Counted from the first letter of the stretch, positions 17,322-25,692 are shown. The stretch is 64,000 nt of DNA from Reinekea forsetii (GCF_002795845.1 NZ_CP011797.1:124001-188000), one strand, 5' to 3'. Notes: a model not told the origin generated them from the sequence alone. Made by a program: numbers and translations.

Positions 17322-17945
17322 ATGACCAATGTCCACGCACTGGCCAACCCTTGGCCAGCAGCCAACGGCCTTATTCTCGGTGAGGTCGTGCTGTTAACGC
17401 AGACCGGCTGCCGAGTGCGCACCGACCAAGGTCTGTTGAGCGCCGAACTGGCCGCGAGCTGTTTGCTGCAACCGGGGCTCGGCGATCGGGTCGCACTGCT
17501 GGTCGATGGTGCTCGGTTTTATCTGACCGCGGTATTGATCGCGCACGATAGCGGCAGCCAGCGTTTGCAAGTACCCGGGGAGCTAGTGATTGCCGCGGCG
17601 TCGATGCATTTTGATAGCACTGAATCCTTGAGCGTACAAACTCGGTCGTTAGAACTCAATGCCGCTGCGGCGCAGTTTCAGTTCGGCCGCTTTCGCCAGC
17701 TGGCGCTAAAAATGACGGTGATTGCCGAAAAACTGGACGTCACCGCTGAGAAAATTCATCGCAGTGCCAAGCAGGAATTCACCCTGTTCCACCAGCAGTT
17801 TGAACGCATCCTCGACAGCAAAAATACCCAGGCCGATCGCTGGTTTCAGCGTGTGCACAAGCAATGGGTGGCACGCAGCGAACGAACCACCATAACGGCA
17901 AAAAAAGAAGTGAAGATCGATGGTGAACGGATTGATCTAGGGTGA
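17322..17945 (+). CDS. DUF3540 T6SS spike-module protein
   Basis: The 207-aa product fits DUF3540, a family found with DUF2169 and DUF4150 in T6SS spike modules. The N-terminal ~85 residues look like a small OB-like barrel (GEVVLLTQTGCRVRTDQG; LGDRVALLV). They are followed by beta and helical stretches and a C-terminal KKEVKIDGERIDLG end that resembles VgrG needle termini. ATG 17322, with AAGGAG at 17310-17315, is preferred over ATG 17307, which overlaps the DUF4150 stop (ATGA). It is the last gene of the T6SS operon; its 3' end overlaps a GNAT relic on the other strand. Confidence 0.78.
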   Translation: MTNVHALANPWPAANGLILGEVVLLTQTGCRVRTDQGLLSAELAASCLLQPGLGDRVALLVDGARFYLTAVLIAHDSGSQRLQVPGELVIAAASMHFDSTESLSVQTRSLELNAAAAQFQFGRFRQLALKMTVIAEKLDVTAEKIHRSAKQEFTLFHQQFERILDSKNTQADRWFQRVHKQWVARSERTTITAKKEVKIDGERIDLG

Positions 17946-18108
17946 GCGCTGCAAAACGACAAAGTGTTCCTCTGTTGCCGTCGCCGTGAAGCCATTTTTA
18001 AGATAGAAAGCCACGGCGCGCGGGTTTATATGGAAGCAGCGTAATTTAAGCAGCTTGTCAGGTTGCATGGCTTGGATTGAATCCTGCACCACCGGTTGGT
18101 GGCGCTGG
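17937..18108 (-). pseudogene. 3' relic of a GNAT acetyltransferase
   Basis: On the minus strand a frame ending in TAG (17937-17939) encodes ~57 residues including LKLRCFHINPRAVAFYLKNGF. This is the classic C-terminal GNAT motif (N..A..FY.k.GF) that binds acetyl-CoA. No start or N-terminal domain is present; upstream the frame runs into the small membrane-protein gene. It is a truncated remnant, overlapping the DUF3540 end by 9 nt, and suggests a deletion or rearrangement at the T6SS border. Confidence 0.6.
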
Positions 18109-18109
18109 G

Positions 18110-18379
18110 CTATTTCACTTTGCCTAAAAGGTAGAAACCAAAGGTCGCGACCACGGCCCCGATCGCCGTTAAGGCGCCGCCGCGCTGAAAGGATTCAGAT
18201 ACATCGGCACCGATGGCGTGGCCGAGCTCCGTGATCAGTCCGCCAAGGGCGCTGTCCATTCGGTTAAATTGGGCATTGGCAGCCCAGGTGCTATAGAGGA
18301 TATAACCGCCCAGCACCAATACTGCCAAGCCCACGGCCAGCAATAGCAGCCCACCAACCCTAAACTGCATTTCGGACAT
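18110..18379 (-). CDS. small two-helix membrane protein, possibly DUF3185-like
   Basis: The 89-aa product has two hydrophobic helices (residues ~8-28, GGLLLLAVGLAVLVLGGYIL, and ~70-87, ALTAIGAVVATFGFYLLG). They flank a soluble segment containing ADVSESF, which recalls DUF3185-type small membrane proteins; this match is weak. The ATG at 18379 is chosen because AAGGA lies 8 nt upstream; an in-frame ATG at 18403 is the alternative. Function unknown. Confidence 0.6.
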   Translation of the reverse strand: MSEMQFRVGGLLLLAVGLAVLVLGGYILYSTWAANAQFNRMDSALGGLITELGHAIGADVSESFQRGGALTAIGAVVATFGFYLLGKVK

Positions 18380-18461
18380 AGTTCCGATCCTTGATTGACT
18401 CATTAGTTAGGCTTCTGCTCTGGATGCCGCCGATCGCGGTAGGTGACTGGGTAAGCCAATT

Positions 18462-18492
18462 TGCTTAAGTGTAGACCCTGGGGCGCTATAAT
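18462..18492 (+). promoter_or_regulatory. possible promoter for slyD
   Basis: A perfect TATAAT at 18487-18492 follows TTGCTT at 18462-18467 with a 19-nt spacer. It would give a 5' leader of roughly 170 nt before slyD. The rest of 18380-18671 holds no gene that I can support. Confidence 0.35.
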
Positions 18493-18671
18493 TCTGCCGA
18501 CTGGGTCCTTTTTTAGTCAGTGACTGGGCCCGTCCTGGGCCTTCTGCCTGGCCGTCGGTTTCAGATAAGAGCCCGTCGAGTGAGATGATCGCCGCTCGAT
18601 TTCCAGTTGCCACGGCCACTCTTAGCGGCGACAATCACTGCCATCCTTTATCCGAACTCTAGAGATGCCCT

Positions 18672-19154
18672 ATGTTAATTAGCAAAAATTCCGTAGTTGA
18701 ATTCCACTATGTTATGAGTGAAGCGGCCACCGAGATCGAGAGTAGCCACAGTGGCGAACCGATGACCATCCTGATCGGCCACAACAATATGCTCGCCGGG
18801 GTAGAATTGGCCCTTATGGGCAAGGCAGGGGGTGATAAGGTTGAGGTCAGTCTCACGCCGTTAGAGGCTTATGGCGAAGTTCAGGCCGATGCATTTCAGC
18901 GTATTCCAATTAAACATCTGCAGGGCGCACGGAAGTGGCTGCCGGGCATGACCGCGACGGTAGAATCCAACCAGGGTCGTAAGCAGGTCACGCTCGTGAA
19001 GGTGGGTCGCTTTAATGTCGACTGCGATATGAACCATCCATTGGCCGGCAAAACACTGTCTTTTGCCATCGAGATTGTGTCGGTCCGCGACGCGTCCAGC
19101 GATGAACTCGGTCATGGCCATGTGCACGGCAAGGGCGGTGTGCATCACGACTGA
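18672..19154 (+). CDS. slyD: SlyD-type FKBP peptidyl-prolyl isomerase
   Basis: The 160-aa product is a cytoplasmic FKBP with an inserted chaperone (IF) flap. Family features are the V.F.Y.m start, the EPMTILIGHNNMLAGVELAL segment (SlyD 'lhG...lipGlE.AL.G'), GDKVEVSLTPLEAYGE, and DMNHPLAGKTLSFAIEIVSVR at the end of the FKBP fold. The C-terminus is His-rich (GHGHVHGKGGVHHD), as in nickel-binding SlyD. The role is proline isomerisation/folding and probably metal delivery. It stands alone between the small membrane protein and the convergent tct genes. Confidence 0.9.
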   Translation: MLISKNSVVEFHYVMSEAATEIESSHSGEPMTILIGHNNMLAGVELALMGKAGGDKVEVSLTPLEAYGEVQADAFQRIPIKHLQGARKWLPGMTATVESNQGRKQVTLVKVGRFNVDCDMNHPLAGKTLSFAIEIVSVRDASSDELGHGHVHGKGGVHHD

Positions 19155-19210
19155 GGGTGACCCATAGCAACTCATTAGTGGGTTGGCGGTTAGATTAAGA
19201 AAGGGCAATT

Positions 19211-19234
19211 AAGCCGATGTCGGAACATCGGCTT
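19211..19234. terminator. stem-loop between convergent slyD and tctA
   Basis: A perfect 10-bp stem (19211-19220 with 19225-19234) closes a 4-nt loop CGGA between the slyD stop and the tctA stop. The T-run after it is poor, so termination strength is uncertain; it could serve both strands. Confidence 0.55.
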
Positions 19235-19263
19235 GCTTGTGCCGGCGAGGCTTCATTTCAGCG

Positions 19264-20796
19264 TCAGTCGGCGTCGCTATCCTTAGCCAGCGTCTTCTTA
19301 GCAACCATCTGATGGCGGATCCGGGCACCAAAGACATAGGGCAAGACCAGTCCGGCAAAGGCGATCGCCCAGATACCGATGGCCAGCGAACTGCCCCATA
19401 ATACGCCCCAGTTGCCGTCGGAGATAATCAACGCGTGGCTGAGGTTCTTTTCCATCTCTGGACCGAGCAGCAAGCCGAGAATGATCGGCACCAGCGGAAT
19501 ATCCAGCTTGCGCAACAGGTAGCCGAGAATCCCAAACACCACCATAAATTGCAGATCGAATGGACTGTGGCTGATCGAGTAAATCCCGACAAATGCGACC
19601 ATGGTGACCATGGGCAGTAAATAATGGGTCGGCACCGACAGCAGCTTGACGAAGATGCCAATCATCGGAATGTTTAACAACAAGAGGATAAAGTTGCCAA
19701 TCAAGAGGGCGGCAATGATGCCCCAGACCACGTCGGCATGCTGGGTAAACATCAGCGGGCCGGGCGTAACATTGAGCGATATCAGCATGGCCAGCAGCAC
19801 GGCGGTGGTGCCACTGCCGGGTACCCCGAGCGTCAGCATGGGCACCAGCGCACCAGAGGACGCGCCATTGTTGCCCGCTTCGGGGGCGGCGACACCGCGC
19901 GGGTCACCGCGACCAAAAAAGCCCTTTGCACCGATGATTCTTTTCTCCAAGGTATAGCTGATAAAGCTACCCAGCGATGCCCCAGCGCCCGGCAAAACCC
20001 CGGCAATAAAGCCGAGTAGACCGCCGCGTAGGGTGCTCGGTACCAACGCCATGATTTCCTTAAACGACAAGGATAACTTGCCGACCACGATTTTCGGCGC
20101 CGGACCCTTGACCCGATGTTCGACAAAAAACAGCAGTTCGGAAATGGCAAACAGACCGACGATCGCGAGAATAAAGTCGATACCCTCATAGAGCTTCAGA
20201 ATGCCGAAGGTATAGCGCTGGGTGCCGGTAGAGATATCCATTCCGACGGTCGAAATCATCAGGCCAAGAGCGGCCGCGATAATGGTCTTGCCGGTGTTTT
20301 TGCCGGTAATGCCGCCCAATGTGGCAAAGGCCAACATAAAGAGAGCAAAATATTCGGCCGGGCCAAAGCTGAGCGCAAAGCGCGCTAGAATCGGTGCCAA
20401 GAAGATCAACCCGATGGTGCCGAGTACGCCGCCGACAAAGGATGCGATGGCGGAAATGGCCAGGGCTTCAGCGGCCTTACCGTTTTTCGCCATCGGATAG
20501 CCGTCGAGGCAGGTCATCATGGCCGGCTCATCACCGGGGATGTTGAGTAAGATAGAGGAAATTCGGCCACCGTACATGGCACCGGCATAGACCGATGTCA
20601 GCAGGATCATCGCGGTTTCAACCGGCAGCGCCAGGGAAAAGGCGAGCGGAATCAGGATGGCTACACCATTGGCGGGGCCGAGGCCAGGTAAGGCGCCAAT
20701 AAGGGTGCCGACAAAGGCGCCAACAAAGGCAAAGAGCAGGTTTTGCGGGGTTAAGGCGACCGCAAAACCGTCCATAAGAAGACTAAAGGTTTCCAT
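19264..20796 (-). CDS. tctA: TctA-family tripartite tricarboxylate transporter large permease
   Basis: The 510-aa polytopic inner-membrane protein has the TctA signature GALPGLGPANGVAILIPLAF near the N-terminus, GISSILLNIPGDEPAMMTCLDG-like sequence after it, and the internal repeat (GVLPGAGASLGSFISYTLEK; LTLGVPGSGTTAVLLAML). It is the large subunit of a TTT system and imports a carboxylate using the ion gradient, with TctB and the periplasmic TctC. The start codon overlaps the tctB stop by one base. Substrate cannot be read from sequence; citrate or other di-/tricarboxylates are typical. Confidence 0.92.
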   Translation of the reverse strand: METFSLLMDGFAVALTPQNLLFAFVGAFVGTLIGALPGLGPANGVAILIPLAFSLALPVETAMILLTSVYAGAMYGGRISSILLNIPGDEPAMMTCLDGYPMAKNGKAAEALAISAIASFVGGVLGTIGLIFLAPILARFALSFGPAEYFALFMLAFATLGGITGKNTGKTIIAAALGLMISTVGMDISTGTQRYTFGILKLYEGIDFILAIVGLFAISELLFFVEHRVKGPAPKIVVGKLSLSFKEIMALVPSTLRGGLLGFIAGVLPGAGASLGSFISYTLEKRIIGAKGFFGRGDPRGVAAPEAGNNGASSGALVPMLTLGVPGSGTTAVLLAMLISLNVTPGPLMFTQHADVVWGIIAALLIGNFILLLLNIPMIGIFVKLLSVPTHYLLPMVTMVAFVGIYSISHSPFDLQFMVVFGILGYLLRKLDIPLVPIILGLLLGPEMEKNLSHALIISDGNWGVLWGSSLAIGIWAIAFAGLVLPYVFGARIRHQMVAKKTLAKDSDAD

Positions 20797-21242
20797 CAGT
20801 TAAACTCCAACAGGCCCAATGGCAACGGTAAATCTAGGAGGTTGTTAAATAACAGGTAAACGACAACCGCACCGACGGTGGCAATGATCAGCGCCGGCTT
20901 GAGTGCCGCGCCCATCCGCCAGGCCAAGAATGCAACACAGGCCAGGGTGGTCAAGATAAAGCCGACCGGTTCGATCAACAGCGCATAGATAAACAGCGCT
21001 AAGATCGCCATGGCCAGTTCGATTAAGGTTTTACGCGGCGGCCAGTCGGCATCCGGGTCCGGTTTGAACATCATATTGAGGCTGGCCAGCGCAAGTATGA
21101 TCGCCAGTAGGGTGGGAAAGGTTTCCGGTCCAACTGTCTCGCTGCCGCCAAAGGGTTCAGGCCACTGTTGAGCGCCCCAGCCATAGGCTAGGGCGAGAAT
21201 CAACAGGGAAAGACCCAAGAGTCGATCCCCAATTGATGTCAT
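20796..21242 (-). CDS. tctB: TctB-family small permease
   Basis: The 148-aa product has four predicted membrane helices: residues ~8-24, ~42-58, ~74-100 as two segments, and ~113-131. It contains the TctB-type GPETFPTLLAIILALASL region after the first helix. It is the small membrane subunit of the TTT transporter. It overlaps tctC by 4 nt (ATGA) and tctA by 1 nt, so the three are one operon in the order C-B-A. Confidence 0.88.
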   Translation of the reverse strand: MTSIGDRLLGLSLLILALAYGWGAQQWPEPFGGSETVGPETFPTLLAIILALASLNMMFKPDPDADWPPRKTLIELAMAILALFIYALLIEPVGFILTTLACVAFLAWRMGAALKPALIIATVGAVVVYLLFNNLLDLPLPLGLLEFN

Positions 21243-22225
21243 TTAAGCAGACCAATTTCACGTGAAAGTTGTTCGATATCGGCAACCTGCTGGGTTACAA
21301 AGGCTTCGAATTCGTCCGCTTTCGGATGGAAGGGGATTAGGCCATTCTTAGCCATAGTCGCTTTCCACTCTGGCGAGTCATACAGGGTTTCGATCGCCTG
21401 AACCCAGTATTGTTTCGCGTCGGCATCGGCACCTTTAGGCATATAAAAACCGCGCCAGTTTGGACCCAGAGCATCAATACCCTGTTCACGAGCGGTTGGG
21501 ATAGAGCCAAACTTGCCGGGCAGACGAGTTTCACTTAATACGGCGAGCAGGCGCAGATCGCCCGATTCCCAGAAACCAGCGGCTTCGGAGATGTCACCGG
21601 TGAAGGCATCAACGTGTCCGCCAACGACCTGAGTAATGGCTTCGCCGCCGTTGTTATACGACAGGTATGGGATGCTCGGCAAGCTGCCGACACCGGCCGC
21701 CTTGGCGGCAATCAGCACTTTCAAATGGTCCCAGCCGCCATTGGCTGAGCCGCCGGAAAACTTCACCGCACGCGGATCGGCTTTTATCGCCGCCATCAGC
21801 TGATTCAGGTTCTGGTATTTGGAGTCTTTGCCGACGGCAATAACGCCATAGTCCGCGCCTAAGGCACCGACCCACTTAACCATGCCGGCGTTCATGCCAG
21901 TGTACTGACCTTGGGCCAGACGGGTGGTGGTGGCGGTAGAGGCCGCAACGATCAGTTGGTTGTCGTCACCGCGTTTGCCAATAACATGGGCAAAGGCAAC
22001 ACCGCCGCCCGCGCCGGCCATATTGGTGGTCTGCATGGAGCCGGGGATCAGCTTTAGATCGGCCAGGGTTTTACCCACACTACGGCAGGTAAAGTCCCAA
22101 CCGCCGCCTGGGCCAGATGGTGAAATGCAATCGACCTTACCGGATGGCTCCCAAGCCATGGTCAGGCTGGCCGACAGGCTCAATGCCGTGGCCAGAACAG
22201 TTGTTAGGGTACGCTTTGAATTCAT
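21239..22225 (-). CDS. tctC: TctC (Bug) periplasmic solute-binding protein
   Basis: The 328-aa product has a signal peptide (MNSKRTLTTVLATALSLSAS, cleavage near ASLTMA-WEP). A Bug/TctC fold follows with a CISPSGPGGGWD motif, NMAGAGGGVAF and YNNGGEAITQVVGGHVDAFTGD. The two Cys near the mature N-terminus may form a disulfide. It captures the carboxylate for TctBA. It is first in the operon and divergent from the sensor kinase gene, which probably controls it. Confidence 0.92.
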   Translation of the reverse strand: MNSKRTLTTVLATALSLSASLTMAWEPSGKVDCISPSGPGGGWDFTCRSVGKTLADLKLIPGSMQTTNMAGAGGGVAFAHVIGKRGDDNQLIVAASTATTTRLAQGQYTGMNAGMVKWVGALGADYGVIAVGKDSKYQNLNQLMAAIKADPRAVKFSGGSANGGWDHLKVLIAAKAAGVGSLPSIPYLSYNNGGEAITQVVGGHVDAFTGDISEAAGFWESGDLRLLAVLSETRLPGKFGSIPTAREQGIDALGPNWRGFYMPKGADADAKQYWVQAIETLYDSPEWKATMAKNGLIPFHPKADEFEAFVTQQVADIEQLSREIGLLK

Positions 22226-22372
22226 GGTGGTTCCTTATTGGGTGCGTTGATTGTTGTTTTTATTTGAGCCGGTCGACTGCTGCTGAGTCAACCGGACCGG
22301 CCGAGCATAGGACGCTACTCTGATTGGCAACAGCTTAAGTGCGTTGATTGCATAAAGGTCTTTGTGATCATT

Positions 22373-22388
22373 TTGTTCATATTGTTCA
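22373..22388. promoter_or_regulatory. TTGTTCA direct repeats in the tctC/sensor-kinase intergenic region
   Basis: TTGTTCA occurs twice, at 22373-22379 and 22382-22388, 9 bp apart, between the divergent tctC and sensor-kinase genes. Tandem short repeats are typical sites for response-regulator dimers, so this is a candidate operator for the linked CitB/DcuR-type regulator. Confidence 0.4.
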
Positions 22389-22448
22389 CGCCGGCGAGCG
22401 GACCTTTTTGCTAGACTCAAGCTCCCCTTGAGCCGAACCTGGAACATT

Positions 22449-24077
22449 ATGAAGTCACCCAGCGGCAGCTATCGCAGTCTCAAACTCAATACCCGCTTGA
22501 TTATCGTGCTGTGTCTGCTCTCTGTCGCCCAGGCGATCCTGATCGGTGGCTTTGCCTGGCTCAATCTGGCCCGTTCGCTCGATCAGGAAATTGGTCAGCG
22601 CGCGCTCAATGTCGCGAAGACCGTGGCGTTGACGCCGACCATTATTGTGGGCATCGAACGGCGCGATATGGCCGGGCTGAACCGGTTCGCGAAAAATTTG
22701 GCGGCCACCAATGAGGCACTTTTTATTGTTGTAGGCGATCACAATGGCATTCGGTTAGCCCATCCCAATAGTGCCAAACTGGGTAAGTCGATGGCCGATG
22801 ATGATGGCGACGAGGGCACGCCGGCGCTGATTCAGGGCCGGGGCTATATCGACAAGGCAAAGGGTAGCCTGGGTTATTCCATGCGCGGTAAGGCGCCGGT
22901 CTACGATCTGAACGGGGAAAACATTATCGGCATTGTCTCGGTCGGCTATTCCTTGGACCAGGTCGACGCCACCATTGCCCGCTATTCGGTTTGGCTGGCC
23001 GGGGTGTTGCTGCTGGCCATGGGCGGCAGCGTGTTCTTCGCCATCACCATCGCTCGGCGCCTCAAGCGGGAAATTCTTGGGTTGGAACCGGAGCAGATCG
23101 CGCGTCTTTTTACCGAGCGCGATGCCACGCTGCAGTCGGTGCGCGAAGGCATTATTGCCATCAACCGCGCCGGCCAGATCACCACCTTTAACCGCAAGGC
23201 GATTGAAACGCTTGGCCTGTCTCCCGATACCCTGCTTGAAGGTGAACAGATCGACACCATCTTGCCCGATTCCGGCCTGATGACGATGTTGGAAACCGGT
23301 GCACCGCAGTTTGACCTGGAAGTCTGGCTGCGCGGCAAGCAGATGATTGTTAATCGGTTGCCGGTGATGCAGGGCGATGAAATCATCGGCGCCGTATCGA
23401 GTTTCAGACCCCGTAATGAGGTCGACCTGATCAGTCAGCAGCTAACCAAAATCGAACAATATGCCGAGACGTTACGCAGTCAGGCGCATGAATACTCCAA
23501 TAAGCTGCACACTATTTCTGGGTTGATTCAACTCGACGCTAAGCAGGAGGCCCTGGCCCTGATCGGGCGCGAGACCAGTGACCATCAGGCGCTCTTGGAA
23601 TTGCTGCTCAATGCCACGCCGGACCCGGTGATTGCCGGTTGCCTGCTGGGCAAGTTTAACCGCGCCAAGGAGTTGGGCCTGAATCTGGTGATCGATCCGG
23701 AAAGTCATCTGACCGACTTACCCCTGACCCTAACTCAGGATCAGCTGGCTTCGATCCTCGGCAACCTGATTGAAAATGCCTTCGAGGCCACACGCCAATT
23801 TACCGGTGTCGGGGGTCGGGTGTATGTCAGCTTGACCGATATGGGCAACGACGTAATAGTGGAAGTACAGGACCAGGGCGATGGCATCCCGGAGGCGATT
23901 CAGAGCAAGATATTTGCCAAGGGTTTCTCCAGCAAGGGCGGTAACGATCACGGTTATGGCCTGTACCTGATTCACAATCTCATGCACCAGTGTGGCGGCA
24001 CCATTCATCTGGAAAATGTTGATCCCATCGGCACCCGCTTTATCTTATATATACCTAAAAATAATAAAAAAGGTTAA
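22449..24077 (+). CDS. CitA/DcuS-type sensor histidine kinase
   Basis: The 542-aa product has a first TM helix (residues ~20-40) and a periplasmic sensor domain with the CitA/DcuS-like motifs TPTIIVGIERRDM and RLAHPNSAKLGKS. A second TM helix (~185-203), a cytoplasmic PAS domain (VREGIIAINRAGQITTFN) and the kinase core follow. The phosphoacceptor is His347 in AHEYSNKLHTISGL. The ATPase has an N box (LGNLIENAFEA) and G boxes (DQGDGIPEAI; NDHGYGLYLI). It probably senses an external carboxylate and drives tctCBA. ATG 22449 is preferred to an in-frame TTG at 22428. Confidence 0.88.
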   Translation: MKSPSGSYRSLKLNTRLIIVLCLLSVAQAILIGGFAWLNLARSLDQEIGQRALNVAKTVALTPTIIVGIERRDMAGLNRFAKNLAATNEALFIVVGDHNGIRLAHPNSAKLGKSMADDDGDEGTPALIQGRGYIDKAKGSLGYSMRGKAPVYDLNGENIIGIVSVGYSLDQVDATIARYSVWLAGVLLLAMGGSVFFAITIARRLKREILGLEPEQIARLFTERDATLQSVREGIIAINRAGQITTFNRKAIETLGLSPDTLLEGEQIDTILPDSGLMTMLETGAPQFDLEVWLRGKQMIVNRLPVMQGDEIIGAVSSFRPRNEVDLISQQLTKIEQYAETLRSQAHEYSNKLHTISGLIQLDAKQEALALIGRETSDHQALLELLLNATPDPVIAGCLLGKFNRAKELGLNLVIDPESHLTDLPLTLTQDQLASILGNLIENAFEATRQFTGVGGRVYVSLTDMGNDVIVEVQDQGDGIPEAIQSKIFAKGFSSKGGNDHGYGLYLIHNLMHQCGGTIHLENVDPIGTRFILYIPKNNKKG

Positions 24078-24086
24078 CCCAGTACC

Positions 24087-24770
24087 ATGGCCGAGCCACT
24101 CAGAATTGCGATCGTTGAAGACGATCCACAGAATGCCGAGATCCAACGCCGCTTCGTGCAGCGCATTGCCAATACCGAACTGTGCGGCATCGCGCATTCG
24201 GTGCAAGAGGCTCAGGATCTTATCGATGTTTTCCAGCCGCAACTGGTCTTACTCGATGTCCACCTGCCCGACGGCAATGGACTGGAACTGTTGCGCCAGT
24301 GGCGCATGGCCAATCAGCAGGTCGATATTATTCTGATCACCGCCGCCAAAGACGTGGAGACCTTGCGCACCGCCTTGCACGCGGGGGTGTTTGAATACAT
24401 CTTAAAACCTCTGGCGTTCGATCGGCTGGAGGATGCCATTCAGCGCTATTCCAAACACCTGACCCAGCTCAACCAATTGCAGCTGGTTCAGCAGGACCAG
24501 GTTGATGCGCTGATGCCGATCAATGATGTCTCAAGCCCGAGCAAGGCCACGCGGCCCCCCAAGGGCATCGATGCCTTGACCCTCGATAAGGTGCGCGACA
24601 CCATGCAACACACCCAACACCTCAATGCCGAAGAGTTGGGGCTTGAGATAGGCGCATCGCGCACCACCGCACGCCGCTATCTGGAGTATCTGGTCAGTAC
24701 CCAGGAAGTGGTCGCGGAAGTCAGCTACGGGCAGGTCGGTCGACCCGAACGGCGCTATCGTCGCTCTTGA
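24087..24770 (+). CDS. CitB/DcuR-type response regulator
   Basis: The 227-aa product has a receiver domain with the acidic pair E11-D12-D13, the phosphoacceptor D57 (LLDVHLPDG) and the conserved K in YILKPLAF. A linker and a C-terminal helix-turn-helix follow (LNAEELGLEIGASRTTARRYLEYLV), the CitB/DcuR pattern. It starts 9 nt after the kinase gene and is its partner. The likely target is the divergent tctCBA promoter. Confidence 0.9.
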   Translation: MAEPLRIAIVEDDPQNAEIQRRFVQRIANTELCGIAHSVQEAQDLIDVFQPQLVLLDVHLPDGNGLELLRQWRMANQQVDIILITAAKDVETLRTALHAGVFEYILKPLAFDRLEDAIQRYSKHLTQLNQLQLVQQDQVDALMPINDVSSPSKATRPPKGIDALTLDKVRDTMQHTQHLNAEELGLEIGASRTTARRYLEYLVSTQEVVAEVSYGQVGRPERRYRRS

Positions 24771-24865
24771 TCGAGAACGGTTGCGCCACTTGAATAGGTT
24801 GGCCCTAGGCGCGCAAGGGCGACATTTAACTGCGACTAAATTTTACTTTTTTCAGTCAAACCGGC

Positions 24866-24893
24866 CTTGAAATTCGGTCCGGAATCCTTAAAT
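24866..24893 (+). promoter_or_regulatory. sigma-32-like heat-shock promoter for ibpA
   Basis: CTTGAAA at 24866-24872 is a perfect sigma-32 -35 box. After 13 nt comes CCTTAAAT (24886-24893), a partial match to the -10 consensus CCCCATNT. Position upstream of an ibpA-type gene supports it. Confidence 0.5.
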
Positions 24894-24901
24894 TTATAAC
24901 T

Positions 24902-24976
24902 GTCACGGGTGGGTCTGTTGGGCCGCCTGGTGACGAATTGGTTTTATTTAGTATTGCTTCTCTTGGAGGATATATG
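24902..24976 (+). ncRNA. ROSE-like RNA thermometer in the ibpA leader
   Basis: The leader holds a 5' stem (GTCAC 24902-24906 with GTGAC 24930-24934). Just before the start is a TTGCT motif (24954-24958) facing the Shine-Dalgarno GGAGGA (24965-24970) across a pyrimidine-rich loop. This is the anti-SD hairpin arrangement of ROSE elements that control ibpA-type genes by melting at high temperature. Confidence 0.6.
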
Positions 24977-25480
24977 ATGAACTCAATTGACCTTAGCCCC
25001 CTGTACCGCAACAGCATCGGTTTCGACCGCCTCGCTGCCCTATTGGATTCAACCCTCAGCATGGACAGCAGCGCCGTGGGGTATCCGCCTTATAATATTG
25101 AAGTGCTGGATGACAATCGCTATGCCATCGGACTGGCCGTCGCCGGATTCGCACCGGATGAGTTGTCGATCAATGTTGAAAAGGGCGTGCTCAGCGTCTC
25201 GGGTAAAAAGCAGGACGACGCACAGCATCAGTACACCCATCATGGTATTGCCCACCGCACGTTCGAGCGCAAATTTAATTTGGCCGACTACGTTGAGGTC
25301 ACCGGGGCGACTCTTGAAAACGGGCTCCTGTCCATCAGTTTGGTAAAGGAAGTGCCCGAGGCGATGAAGCCCAAAACCATTGCGATCAACGCGTCTTCCG
25401 ACGCAGGCCAGTCGGTATTGGAACATGCCCAAACAGCGCAATCCGATGCGAAATCGGCGCGCGCGCAAAAAGACGCTTAG
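24977..25480 (+). CDS. ibpA: IbpA-type small heat-shock protein (Hsp20)
   Basis: The 167-aa product begins like IbpA (MNSIDLSPLYRNSIGFDRL). It has an alpha-crystallin domain (residues ~35-130; YNIEVLDDNRYAIGLAVAGF, ending ENGLLSISL) and a C-terminal Ala/Ser/Asp tail containing an IAI motif (KTIAINAS). It is an ATP-independent holdase for unfolding proteins. ATG 24977 is chosen for its 6-nt spacing from GGAGGA; ATG 24974 is too close. Regulation by heat is suggested by the promoter and leader listed separately. Confidence 0.93.
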   Translation: MNSIDLSPLYRNSIGFDRLAALLDSTLSMDSSAVGYPPYNIEVLDDNRYAIGLAVAGFAPDELSINVEKGVLSVSGKKQDDAQHQYTHHGIAHRTFERKFNLADYVEVTGATLENGLLSISLVKEVPEAMKPKTIAINASSDAGQSVLEHAQTAQSDAKSARAQKDA

Positions 25481-25533
25481 GCTAGCAACGGCTCGGCCGG
25501 CGAGCTGATACCGGCCAGCCTAGGCAACCTGGC

Positions 25534-25579
25534 AGACCGCGCTCTGTAGCCTTCTTGGGCCGCGAGCGCGGTCTTTTTA
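25534..25579 (+). terminator. rho-independent terminator after ibpA
   Basis: An 11-bp stem (25534-25544 AGACCGCGCTC with 25564-25574) is followed directly by a T-run. It lies 54 nt after the ibpA stop. Confidence 0.8.
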
Positions 25580-25692
25580 GTTTAGCCGAAGCCCTCGGCG
25601 CAGAGTTTGGCGGCAGGCCATACGACAAAAGATCGACACCGAGCTCGGCCAGCCTATGGTAGAGTGCGCCTCCCTCTGCACAGCGGTTCACT

